Shown here piece after piece: positions 1 to 4,964 of a stretch of DNA of 5,003 nt (position 1 is its first letter; each line of letters begins with the position of its first letter). The position numbers were made by a program, and so were the translations under genes. Origin of the DNA: Myxococcales bacterium. Lineage in GTDB: Bacteria; Myxococcota; Polyangia; Polyangiales; Polyangiaceae. Where the stretch lies: the NCBI GenBank assembly GCA_020430865.1, contig JAGQIY010001253.1, positions 1-5,003 on the forward strand, written 5' to 3'. The notes below the pieces were generated by a model that saw only the letters and a program-made list of their open reading frames with translations, ran no database searches and was not told the DNA's origin.

Positions 1-1
1 C

Positions 2-64
2 GACCCCAACGCGCCGTCACCCCACGTCCAGCGCAGGGTCGAGGCGGCGATCGAGGAGCGCTGA
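2..64 (+). CDS. C-terminal end of an unidentified protein (partial)
   Basis: An open frame enters from the left edge and stops at TGA (62-64). The 20 visible residues begin DPNAPSP and end in a charged, helix-like tail, VEAAIEER. Third codon positions are mostly G or C, as in the confirmed genes, which is why I read this as a real C-terminus and not a chance frame. It ends 10 bp before the stop codon of the convergent AMMECR1 gene, so no separate terminator fits between them. The fragment is too short to name a family or function. Confidence 0.4.
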   Translation, partial: DPNAPSPHVQRRVEAAIEER

Positions 65-74
65 GCCGAGCGCG

Positions 75-593
75 CTAGCCCTGGTATTTTTCCACACGAA
101 AACGCTGAACCTCGATGGGTTCGTCAGGCTCCAGGCCAGCCTTCTGGCGCGCGACGCGCACCTGCGTGGCGACGTCGTCCACCCCAGGCACCTCGTGGAG
201 CAGCACCCCCCGCCGCCCCCCGCCGCCCCGGACCACCACGCCGTACTCCTTGGGGTTGAGCTCGGCAGCGCTGACCACGGGCTCGGAGGCCCCCAGCACG
301 CTGACCTCGATCGAGAGCTGCAAGAACTCGCCGCGAGTCAGCGGTGGGAAGCGAGGATCTCGGCTCGCAGCCAGCACGGCGGAGCGCTGGGTCTCGGCGG
401 TTACATCGGGGGTGAGTGGAGCGAGGGACCCAATACAACCACGCAGCTCCCCGTTCGGCGAGCGCAGGGTCACGAACACCGCAGCCTCCACGCCCAGGGG
501 AGCGACTGGCTCGGGCTCCCGGTGGTCGAGCCAGGCGCCGATGGCCTGTCGCGCGATGTCCGTGAGTCGCTGTCCCCTCACCCCCAAGCTCAT
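75..593 (-). CDS. amrA: AMMECR1-domain protein (AmmeMemoRadiSam system protein A family)
   Basis: The 172-aa protein covers the AMMECR1 domain almost end to end. The hallmark LRGCIGS motif lies at residues 50-56, preceded by an AVFVTLR strand (38-44). DPRFPPL (79-85) and the strand LSIEVSVL (93-100) follow, then the C-terminal signature with GVLLHEV (129-135) and KAGL (151-154). The family usually has a Pro where this protein has His133, a small deviation. It has no signal peptide or membrane segment, so it should be cytosolic. The biochemical function is unknown. In many bacteria and archaea the family is encoded beside a MEMO-like protein and a radical SAM enzyme, which suggests a shared modification role, but neither partner lies in this window. 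The ATG is chosen because it gives a full-length domain; no Shine-Dalgarno precedes it. A TATGAC hexamer sits 5 nt upstream. The gene diverges from the Bor-like pair. Confidence 0.92.
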   Translation of the reverse strand: MSLGVRGQRLTDIARQAIGAWLDHREPEPVAPLGVEAAVFVTLRSPNGELRGCIGSLAPLTPDVTAETQRSAVLAASRDPRFPPLTRGEFLQLSIEVSVLGASEPVVSAAELNPKEYGVVVRGGGGRRGVLLHEVPGVDDVATQVRVARQKAGLEPDEPIEVQRFRVEKYQG

Positions 594-598
594 GGCGC

Positions 599-604
599 GT
601 CATA
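599..604 (-). promoter_or_regulatory. Possible -10 element for the AMMECR1 gene
   Basis: On the - strand TATGAC (4 of 6 matches to TATAAT) ends 5 nt before the ATG at 593. No Shine-Dalgarno is visible, and no convincing -35 was found. It lies in the region of about 87 bp shared with the divergent Bor-like gene. The assignment rests on position and similarity only, and the spacing is shorter than at the other starts in the window. Confidence 0.25.
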
Positions 605-667
605 TCACGCCCCGCGCCGCTCCTCTAGCCAACCACCGGGAAGCCACGCATCGCGGACGACCTGGGC

Positions 668-673
668 TATGCT
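668..673 (+). promoter_or_regulatory. Possible -10 element (TATGCT) for the Bor-like pair
   Basis: TATGCT (4 of 6 matches to TATAAT) is followed by exactly 7 nt and then the GTG at 681. The spacing would place the transcription start at or next to the start codon, giving a leaderless message. The hexamer contains the alternative ATG start at 669. No good -35 is visible 16-18 bp upstream. The same arrangement recurs at 2204 and, on the - strand, at 4852. Confidence 0.35.
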
Positions 674-680
674 GCTGGCC

Positions 681-1004
681 GTGCTCGTGCTCCGACGCTC
701 CCTCTGGATCATCTGTGTGGCGCTCCCGCTGTCCGGCTGCTTCCGCGTGACGTTCGTCGACCCGGCGGCCAAGCGGCAACTGAAGCCGGGCACTGCGGTC
801 GAGGAGCACGGCTACTGGCAGCACAAGTTCGCCTACGGGCTGATCAACATGGGCGAGGCGATCGACGTCCGGGACGTGTGTGGAGCGCCCCCGCTGCGCA
901 TCCAGACCGCAGGCGACGTGCTGACCACGGGGGCCACGCTGCTCACGCTGGGGATCTACTCTCCCCGCAAGGTCTACGTCGAGTGTGCGGAGCGACGCCG
1001 ATGA
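681..1004 (+). CDS. Bor-family lipoprotein, first of a tandem pair
   Basis: With the GTG at 681 this is a 107-aa lipoprotein. It has a short basic n-region (MLVLRR), a hydrophobic core and the lipobox LSGC, with the lipidated Cys at residue 20. The mature part matches the phage lambda Bor pattern: an aromatic/His-rich WQHKFAYGL (46-54), a Cys (67), the very characteristic LTLGIYSP (88-95) and a final Cys (102) in VYVEC. Lambda Bor is an outer-membrane lipoprotein of about 97 aa linked to serum resistance; the role here is unknown. The two conserved cysteines could form a disulfide. An ATG at 669 would add four residues ahead of an already complete signal peptide, and GTG 687 is also possible. 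I prefer 681 because of the signal-peptide shape and the -10-like hexamer 7 nt upstream. Its TGA overlaps the next start as ATGA. The frame is open further left (from 195), but that part lies antisense to the AMMECR1 gene. Confidence 0.85.
   Translation: MLVLRRSLWIICVALPLSGCFRVTFVDPAAKRQLKPGTAVEEHGYWQHKFAYGLINMGEAIDVRDVCGAPPLRIQTAGDVLTTGATLLTLGIYSPRKVYVECAERRR
989..992 (+). promoter_or_regulatory. Ribosome binding site of the second Bor-like gene
   Basis: GGAG lies 8 nt before the ATG at 1001, inside the last codons of the upstream gene. It supports 1001 as the start over the longer in-frame extension beginning at 878, and together with the ATGA overlap it suggests coupled translation. Confidence 0.5.
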
Positions 1005-1342
1005 CGCCCGCACTGAGGCTCCTCGCATGCGCTCTGGCTGGCCTGTGCGCAGGCGGTTGCTTTCGCAACGCCGCGTACTCGGGATTACCACCCGGCAAAC
1101 CGTCTGCGAGGGCGGACGAGGTCTGGCACCACTCGGCCTTCTGGGGGCTCCTCGACATCAGCGGACGCTACGACCTCGCCAAGGCGTGCCCGAATGGCTG
1201 GGCCGAGGTGCACACGGAGGTCGGCGTCGCCCACGGCTTCGTCTCGGTGCTGACCGGCGGCATCTACGCGCCACAGAGCGTAACGGTGATCTGCGCAGCG
1301 CCGAACGATCAGCTTCCCCAGGTGACGCAGCCCAGCGAGTGA
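1001..1342 (+). CDS. Bor-family lipoprotein, second of a tandem pair
   Basis: This 113-aa protein starts with a signal peptide (MTPALRLLACALAGLCAGGC). The lipobox is a slightly atypical AGGC, with the lipidated Cys at residue 20. The Bor-like core is VWHHSAFWGL (41-50), Cys63, LTGGIYAP (84-91) and Cys98, followed by a Gln/Pro-rich tail of about 15 residues that its neighbour lacks. A gapless hand alignment of residues 42-98 with 46-102 of the upstream protein gives 17 identities in 57, including Trp, His, the Gly-Leu pair, both cysteines and the GIY-x-P block. The two are therefore probably old tandem paralogues. The His-His at 43-44 matches the His pair in lambda Bor. The start is fixed by the ATGA overlap with the upstream stop, the GGAG 8 nt upstream and the signal peptide. 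It is probably an outer-membrane or periplasm-facing lipoprotein. Function is unknown beyond family resemblance. Confidence 0.85.
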   Translation: MTPALRLLACALAGLCAGGCFRNAAYSGLPPGKPSARADEVWHHSAFWGLLDISGRYDLAKACPNGWAEVHTEVGVAHGFVSVLTGGIYAPQSVTVICAAPNDQLPQVTQPSE

Positions 1343-1369
1343 GCCACGACATCCTCACGGCGGAATGCT

Positions 1370-1376
1370 AGGAAGG
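1370..1376 (+). promoter_or_regulatory. Shine-Dalgarno of the crotonase-fold gene
   Basis: AGGAAGG ends 4 nt before the ATG at 1381; counted from its AGGA core the spacer is 7 nt. It is the clearest ribosome binding site in the window and fixes the start. It also contrasts with the first genes of the presumed transcripts, which have none. Confidence 0.65.
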
Positions 1377-1380
1377 CCGC

Positions 1381-2157
1381 ATGAGCGTTCGTCTAGAGCT
1401 GGGTCGCGTCTCCACGCTGACCCTCACCCGCCCCGACAAGTACAACGCCATGAACCTGGAGATGGCCGATGCAATCGCTTCCGCCCTGAAACAGGTGAAG
1501 CGTGACGGCGCCACCCGCGTGCTGGTCTTGCGGGGCGAGGGCAAGGCGTTCTCCGCGGGGGGAGATTTCGACATGCTGGGAAAGAACGCCGAGCGCGCTC
1601 CGGAGCAGAACCGCCAGGCAATGGAGGACTTCTACCGGCGCTTCCTCAGCGTGCTCGAGGTGCCGGTGCCGACGGTCGCCGTCCTGCATGGGGCCACGAT
1701 CGGCGCTGGCCTTTGCTTGGCCATGGCCTGCGACGTTCGAGTGGCGGCCAACGAGGCGAAGCTTGGCGCGAACTTCGTGCGCGTGGGACTGCACCCAGGG
1801 ATGGGCTGCAGCCTGTTGCTGCCGCACCTGGTGGGTCGAACGCGCGCCAGCGAGCTCTTGCTCAGTGGGCGCTTGCTGCTGGGAGACGAGGCCGAGCGCA
1901 TCGGACTGGTGACGCGCGCGGTGCCCCGCGACGCGATCGAGGCCGCCCTCGAAGAGCAGCTCGCGGCGCTGCTGCAAGCTGCGCCGATCGCCGCCCGGCA
2001 ACTGAAGGAGACCTTGCGCATCCCCATCCTGCGGGATCTCGACCAGGCTCTGGCAAGAGAGGCCGCCTGTCAGGCGGTCGACTTCTCTACCCGCGACCTC
2101 AAGGAGGCCGTGCGCGCGTTCGCCGCGGGAGAGAAGCCCGAGTTCAAGGGAGAATAG
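1381..2157 (+). CDS. Enoyl-CoA hydratase/isomerase (crotonase) family protein lacking both hydratase glutamates
   Basis: The 258-aa protein has the usual length and layout of a single-domain crotonase. An N-terminal strand leads to LTRPDKYNAMN (15-25). The first oxyanion-loop motif is AFSAGGDFDML (56-66), and the second is GATIGAGLCLAMACDVR (104-120). LVGRTRASELLLSG (150-163) and AERIGLV (171-177) follow, with a helical C-terminus. The fold binds acyl-CoA and stabilises a thioester enolate. Aligned without gaps to rat enoyl-CoA hydratase, the two catalytic glutamates (Glu144 and Glu164) fall on Cys112 and Phe132. The oxyanion loops are kept, so classical hydration of 2-enoyl-CoA is unlikely. 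An isomerase, thioesterase, lyase or non-catalytic CoA-binding role is possible. The surrounding NFVRVGLHPGMG (131-142) looks intact, so the change does not look like decay. The start has a good Shine-Dalgarno. The gene follows the Bor pair by 38 bp and may be co-transcribed. Confidence 0.92.
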   Translation: MSVRLELGRVSTLTLTRPDKYNAMNLEMADAIASALKQVKRDGATRVLVLRGEGKAFSAGGDFDMLGKNAERAPEQNRQAMEDFYRRFLSVLEVPVPTVAVLHGATIGAGLCLAMACDVRVAANEAKLGANFVRVGLHPGMGCSLLLPHLVGRTRASELLLSGRLLLGDEAERIGLVTRAVPRDAIEAALEEQLAALLQAAPIAARQLKETLRIPILRDLDQALAREAACQAVDFSTRDLKEAVRAFAAGEKPEFKGE

Positions 2158-2203
2158 TCGACCGGGTCGCCTCTGCGGACTGGAGTTACGTCCGGCGCCG
2201 AGC

Positions 2204-2209
2204 TAGGCT
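2204..2209 (+). promoter_or_regulatory. Possible promoter (-10 TAGGCT) of the cysteine-rich lipoprotein gene
   Basis: TAGGCT fits TAnnnT and is followed by exactly 7 nt before the ATG at 2217. A weak -35-like TGGAGT (2181-2186; 3 of 6 matches) stands 17 bp upstream, and an 8-bp palindrome, CGGCGCCG (2193-2200), lies between them. The placement predicts a leaderless or near-leaderless message. It is the third of three similar arrangements in the window when read with 668 and 4852. Confidence 0.35.
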
Positions 2210-2216
2210 GTGACTC

Positions 2217-2756
2217 ATGCAGGGCGTTCGTTTCCGCATGGTCGCTCCCGGCGTCTGGCTGGTTGCTTTCGCGCTCCTTGGCCAGCTGTTCGTCGGCTGT
2301 GGCGGAGAAGTATCCGGCCCTTCCCGCGCGGAGGTCGACGACGGGATCTGCGCCAGGGCGAGCCAACTGGGGTGCGTCGGCCAGAGCCAGTGTGAAGCAT
2401 CGCTCCGTGAGCTTCGGGACGACGCGGCGAAGGCTGGCTGTTCGGGCGAGATGGATTCCGCGCTCAGCTGCTTCGCACAGAGGTTCGACGACTGTGAGTC
2501 GGGCGTCGAAGGTTTTTGCCCCGCGGAAGCAGACGCCGTGGATCGCTGCTACGACGACGACCCACCGCCAGGTGCCGACTGCTTCGTGAGCAGCAGCGGA
2601 CAGGACTGCGCCCTGTCATGCGCCGACTACTCTGCAGAGTGCTACGTGCTCGCGAACGCCACCATCGAGTGTCGTTGCGTCTCCGGACCGAAGGCAGGGC
2701 AGTTCCTCGAGGCCGACTGCGACAGCATCGCTGACGTCGCCGCTGCGTGCCGCTAG
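2217..2756 (+). CDS. Cysteine-rich lipoprotein of unknown function
   Basis: This is a 179-aa exported protein. Residues 1-27 form a signal peptide with Arg5 and Arg7, a hydrophobic stretch from residue 9, and the lipobox FVGC with the lipidated Cys at 28. The mature part holds 16 further cysteines in two groups of eight. The first group is 45, 53, 59, 75, 85, 93, 101 and 111; the second is 122, 131, 135, 142, 152, 154, 168 and 178. An acidic, proline-containing linker (DDDPPP, 113-118) separates them. The even number and the periplasmic destination suggest eight disulfides. The style, with Cys every 6-15 residues in Ala/Asp/Glu-rich sequence, resembles lipoproteins common in myxobacterial genomes, but I recognise no named family. 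An ATG at 2238 would also leave a workable signal peptide. No Shine-Dalgarno precedes 2217. It stands alone on its strand, 59 bp after the crotonase gene, and converges on the deacylase gene across 14 bp. Confidence 0.85.
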   Translation: MQGVRFRMVAPGVWLVAFALLGQLFVGCGGEVSGPSRAEVDDGICARASQLGCVGQSQCEASLRELRDDAAKAGCSGEMDSALSCFAQRFDDCESGVEGFCPAEADAVDRCYDDDPPPGADCFVSSSGQDCALSCADYSAECYVLANATIECRCVSGPKAGQFLEADCDSIADVAAACR

Positions 2757-2760
2757 CGGC
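2749..2760. repeat. 12-bp perfect palindrome over a stop codon between convergent genes
   Basis: GCCGCTAGCGGC is its own reverse complement and contains the TAG of the cysteine-rich gene. As RNA it could form a 4-bp GC stem with a CTAG loop from either strand. No T-run follows on either side, so a Rho-independent terminator is not supported. It is the only inverted repeat I noticed at this 14-bp convergent junction. Confidence 0.3.
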
Positions 2761-2770
2761 CACTCCGGTT

Positions 2771-3274
2771 TCAATCTTCAGGCGTGTGGGTCAGCTCGCC
2801 CACGGTGGCGTCGACCGCGCGCTGGTAGTCGCCTGGTGCGAGGATCAGCTGCAGCCCGCGCACGCCGGCGCTCACCGCGATCTCTGGATGCGAGAGCGCG
2901 CTGGAGTCGAGCAAGACGGGAAATCGCTTCTTCGCCGCCAGCGCCGTCACGCCACCGCGGATATACCCCGTCAACGGCTGCACCTCTTTGAGGGGCACCA
3001 GCTGAGCGCGCTTCGCGCCACACAGCTTGGCTGCCGCCTTCAGGTCGAGCTCCGCATCCCCAGGGATCACAGCCATGATCTCCCCGCGCGCCTGCTTGCC
3101 GAGCGGTTCCACGCGCAGGAGCAGCGTCTTGAACACCGTCTCCGGGGCCATCCCTACCTTGCGCGCGACGCTCGGCGCCGAGAGATCGCTCTCGTCGACC
3201 GCGTAGCTCAACGTCCGGTACGATACCTTCAGACGGTCGAGAGCACGAGCCGCGTTGGTCTTGGGGTTGCTCAT
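2771..3274 (-). CDS. ybaK: YbaK/EbsC-type aminoacyl-tRNA deacylase, likely Cys-tRNA(Pro) deacylase
   Basis: This 167-aa cytosolic protein aligns over its whole length with E. coli YbaK (159 aa). It has the catalytic-lysine motif VFKTLL with Lys49, LDLKAAAKLCGAKR (77-89), TGYIRGGVTAL (102-112), KKRFPVLLD (115-123) and SAGVRGLQLILAPGD (135-149). YbaK hydrolyses Cys-tRNA(Pro) formed by mischarging by prolyl-tRNA synthetase, and Cys-tRNA(Cys) to some extent. The YbaK-like motifs favour that specificity over the Ala-specific relatives ProX and YeaK, but substrate cannot be settled from sequence. The ATG lies one base after the hutH stop (TGAGATG), with only weak purine-rich sequence as a ribosome site. 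Translation is therefore probably coupled to hutH. A 14-bp palindrome sits 6 nt before the start codon. The N-terminus needs no extension: residues 5-25 match the first helix and strand of the family. Confidence 0.94.
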   Translation of the reverse strand: MSNPKTNAARALDRLKVSYRTLSYAVDESDLSAPSVARKVGMAPETVFKTLLLRVEPLGKQARGEIMAVIPGDAELDLKAAAKLCGAKRAQLVPLKEVQPLTGYIRGGVTALAAKKRFPVLLDSSALSHPEIAVSAGVRGLQLILAPGDYQRAVDATVGELTHTPED

Positions 3275-3275
3275 C

Positions 3276-4844
3276 TCACTCGACTTCGAAGTCGGCGACT
3301 GCGCGGTCCAGGGCTCCGCTGAGGATGAGCTCGCTGACGCGCTCGATGTCAGTGTAGAGGACGCGGTCCTCGCCCAGGGGTGGCACTTCCGCGCGGATTA
3401 GATCGTAGGCACGCTGAACGCCACGTCCTGGCTGGAGCGGAGCTCGCTGGTCGAGCCCCGCCGCGGCAGTCAGCAGCTCGATCGCCAGACAACGCCTCAC
3501 GTTCTCCACCACCATGCTCAGCTTGCGCGCGCCGATGCTGCCCATACTGACATGGTCTTCCTTGCCCGCGCTCGACGGGATCGAGTCGACGCTGGACGGA
3601 TGGGTCAACACCTTGTTCTCGCTCACCAGCGAGGCGCTGGCGACCTGCGCGATCATGAAGCCTGAATGCAGGCCGCCGTGCTTTGCCAGGAAGGGGGTGA
3701 GGCCACTCGACAGAGCAGGATTCACCAGCTGTTCGACGCGCCGCTCACTGATGTTGCCTAGCTCGGCGACGGACATCGCCGCGAGGTCCAACGCGAAGGC
3801 GACGGGTTGGCCGTGGAAGTTGCCGCCGCTGATGATCTCCGCCGTGCCGTCTTCGGCGACGAAGACGCTCGGATTGTCCGTGGCGCTGTTCATCTCGCGC
3901 TCGAGCACGCCCCTCGCCCACTCCAGCGCGTCACGGCTCGCTCCGTGGACCTGCGGCATGCAGCGAAGCGAGTAAGGGTCTTGCACCTTTCCGCAGTGCG
4001 CGTGGCTGACCATGATCTGGCTGTCTGCCAGCAAGCGCCGCAGGTTCCTCGCCACGGTCGCTTGCCCTGGATGCGGTCGCAGCGCCATCAGGCGGTCCTC
4101 GAACGGCCGTTCACTCCCCTTCAGCGCCTCCAGGCTCAGAGCGCCAGCGATGTCCGCCGCCCGCGCCAAGCGCTGAGCGTCGGCCAGGCTCAAGGCTCCC
4201 CAGGCCGTCATGTACTGGGTGCCGTTGATCAGCGCCAAGCCCTCTTTGGCTTGCAGCTCGATGGGTTGGAGCCCTGCCGCGCTCAGCGCTTCCGCGCTGG
4301 AGACCCGCTGCTCTTGCCAGTAGGCCTCCCCTTCCCCGATCAGCACCAGGGCCAGGTGCGCCAGCGGCGCGAGATCACCAGACGCTCCCACCGAACCCTG
4401 GCTCGGCACCCGCGGAGTGACGCCCCGGCGGAGCAAGTCCAGCAGCGCCTCCAGCACCTCCACGCGCACGCCAGAGTGGCCGATCGCCAAGGTCTGGGCT
4501 CGCAGCAGCATCATCCCGCGCACCACCTCCAGGGGCAGATCCGCCCCCACGCCGGTAGAGTGGCTGCGCACCAGATTGCGCTGCAGCTCTCGCACCTGAG
4601 CGCTCGAGATGCGAGTCTCCGCCAGAAAGCCGAAGCCCGTATTGACCCCGTAGACGTGAGGCGCGTCGTCCCCCAACGCGATGATGCGGTCCACGGCCGC
4701 CCGCGACGCCAGGACGCGCTCTCGCGCGGCAGGCTCCAAGTCCAGTCTCGGGTTCCCCCGCGCAACACTCACGAGCTGGTGAACGTCCAGCTGAATGCCC
4801 AGGGAAACCGCAGGGTGCGACTCGGAACGCAGGTGTTGGGTCAC
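3276..4844 (-). CDS. hutH: Histidine ammonia-lyase (histidase)
   Basis: This 522-aa protein is a full-length aromatic amino acid ammonia-lyase (typically about 510 aa), cytosolic and normally tetrameric. It converts L-histidine to trans-urocanate and ammonia, the first step of histidine degradation. The MIO cofactor forms from Ala154-Ser155-Gly156 within [11 protein letters not shown] (150-160). Other active-site motifs are YGVNTGFG with Tyr65 (65-72), SHSTGVG (94-100), NGTQ (207-210), QDPYSLRC (288-295), TDNP (322-325), GGNFHGQ (340-346) and KEDHVSM (428-434). The Ser-His pair at 94-95 and Glu429 are the histidine-selecting features, unlike phenylalanine or tyrosine lyases; FHGQ is as in Bacillus HutH. 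A related aminomutase cannot be fully excluded. The start is a GTG without a Shine-Dalgarno; a TATAGC hexamer ends 7 nt upstream, and no alternative start lies before the conserved N-terminus. ybaK follows after one base. No hutU, hutI or hutG is visible. Confidence 0.95.
   Translation of the reverse strand: MTQHLRSESHPAVSLGIQLDVHQLVSVARGNPRLDLEPAARERVLASRAAVDRIIALGDDAPHVYGVNTGFGFLAETRISSAQVRELQRNLVRSHSTGVGADLPLEVVRGMMLLRAQTLAIGHSGVRVEVLEALLDLLRRGVTPRVPSQGSVGASGDLAPLAHLALVLIGEGEAYWQEQRVSSAEALSAAGLQPIELQAKEGLALINGTQYMTAWGALSLADAQRLARAADIAGALSLEALKGSERPFEDRLMALRPHPGQATVARNLRRLLADSQIMVSHAHCGKVQDPYSLRCMPQVHGASRDALEWARGVLEREMNSATDNPSVFVAEDGTAEIISGGNFHGQPVAFALDLAAMSVAELGNISERRVEQLVNPALSSGLTPFLAKHGGLHSGFMIAQVASASLVSENKVLTHPSSVDSIPSSAGKEDHVSMGSIGARKLSMVVENVRRCLAIELLTAAAGLDQRAPLQPGRGVQRAYDLIRAEVPPLGEDRVLYTDIERVSELILSGALDRAVADFEVE
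3281..3294. repeat. 14-bp perfect palindrome at the hutH-ybaK junction
   Basis: CGACTTCGAAGTCG equals its own reverse complement. It encodes part of the last residues of HutH (ADFEVE). In - strand mRNA it can fold as a 5-bp stem with a four-base loop, ending 6 nt before the ybaK ATG. It would be covered and melted by a ribosome finishing hutH, so it could make ybaK translation depend on hutH translation. It could also be a coincidence of codon choice. Confidence 0.4.
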
Positions 4845-4851
4845 GCGCGAC

Positions 4852-4857
4852 GCTATA
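4852..4857 (-). promoter_or_regulatory. Possible -10 element (TATAGC) of hutH
   Basis: On the - strand TATAGC (4 of 6 matches to TATAAT) is separated by exactly 7 nt from the hutH GTG. No Shine-Dalgarno lies in this gap, and no convincing -35 appears 16-18 bp further upstream. The position predicts a transcript starting at or close to the GTG. Confidence 0.35.
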
Positions 4858-4918
4858 CCAAACCGCAGCCGCCAGGGCTCCCCCCTGCGTTGCTTGTCCG
4901 AGGCCGACCAGGATCTCC

Positions 4919-4948
4919 TTGCTCGCGAGTTCTCCCCGTCACTATTCT
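4919..4948 (+). promoter_or_regulatory. Weak candidate promoter facing the right edge
   Basis: TTGCTC (4919-4924) and TATTCT (4943-4948) are separated by 18 bp. The stretch 4920-4950 is relatively AT-richer than its surroundings. It points to the possible gene start at 4965. The match is modest, so this is only a candidate. Confidence 0.2.
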
Positions 4949-4964
4949 CGCCGCCCAGTGGGCT

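Noticed and set aside
195..668. In-frame N-terminal extension of the first Bor-like gene, which would make a 269-aa protein
   Set aside because: It lies mostly antisense to the well-supported AMMECR1 gene, has Pro/His-rich low-sense sequence, and would bury the signal peptide and lipobox in the middle of the protein.
115..750. 211-aa open frame on the + strand
   Set aside because: It overlaps AMMECR1 antisense and runs into the first Bor-like gene out of frame. Its Ser/Thr/Arg/Pro-rich composition is typical of a shadow frame in high-GC DNA.
878..1000. Longer version of the second Bor-like gene starting at 878
   Set aside because: The extra 41 residues are a frame-shifted reading of the first Bor-like gene. 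The ATG at 1001 has a GGAG site, an ATGA overlap and a signal peptide directly after it.
681..1342. The Bor-like pair as a sign of a prophage
   Set aside because: No integrase, lysis, structural or attachment sequence is seen, the flanking genes are ordinary chromosomal metabolism, and base composition looks the same as in the neighbours.
1393..2027. Long - strand frames opposite the crotonase gene
   Set aside because: The + strand frame has full crotonase motifs and a strong Shine-Dalgarno; the opposite frames show no family features.
2159..2169. CGACC-G-GGTCG inverted repeat just after the crotonase stop as a terminator
   Set aside because: The arms are separated by a single base, so a hairpin would keep only about 3 bp of stem, and no T-run follows.
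2747..3322. 191-aa open frame on the + strand opposite ybaK
   Set aside because: It is fully antisense to a protein with clear YbaK motifs, and its Arg/His/Leu-rich composition matches a shadow frame.
3514..3975. 153-aa open frame on the + strand inside hutH
   Set aside because: It is antisense to the conserved catalytic region of histidine ammonia-lyase, with no ribosome site or recognisable domain.
3276..4844. Phenylalanine/tyrosine ammonia-lyase or tyrosine aminomutase instead of histidase
   Set aside because: The Ser-His pair at 94-95 and the Glu in KEDHVSM are the histidase selectivity residues, and the rest follows bacterial HutH closely. An aminomutase remains only a remote alternative.
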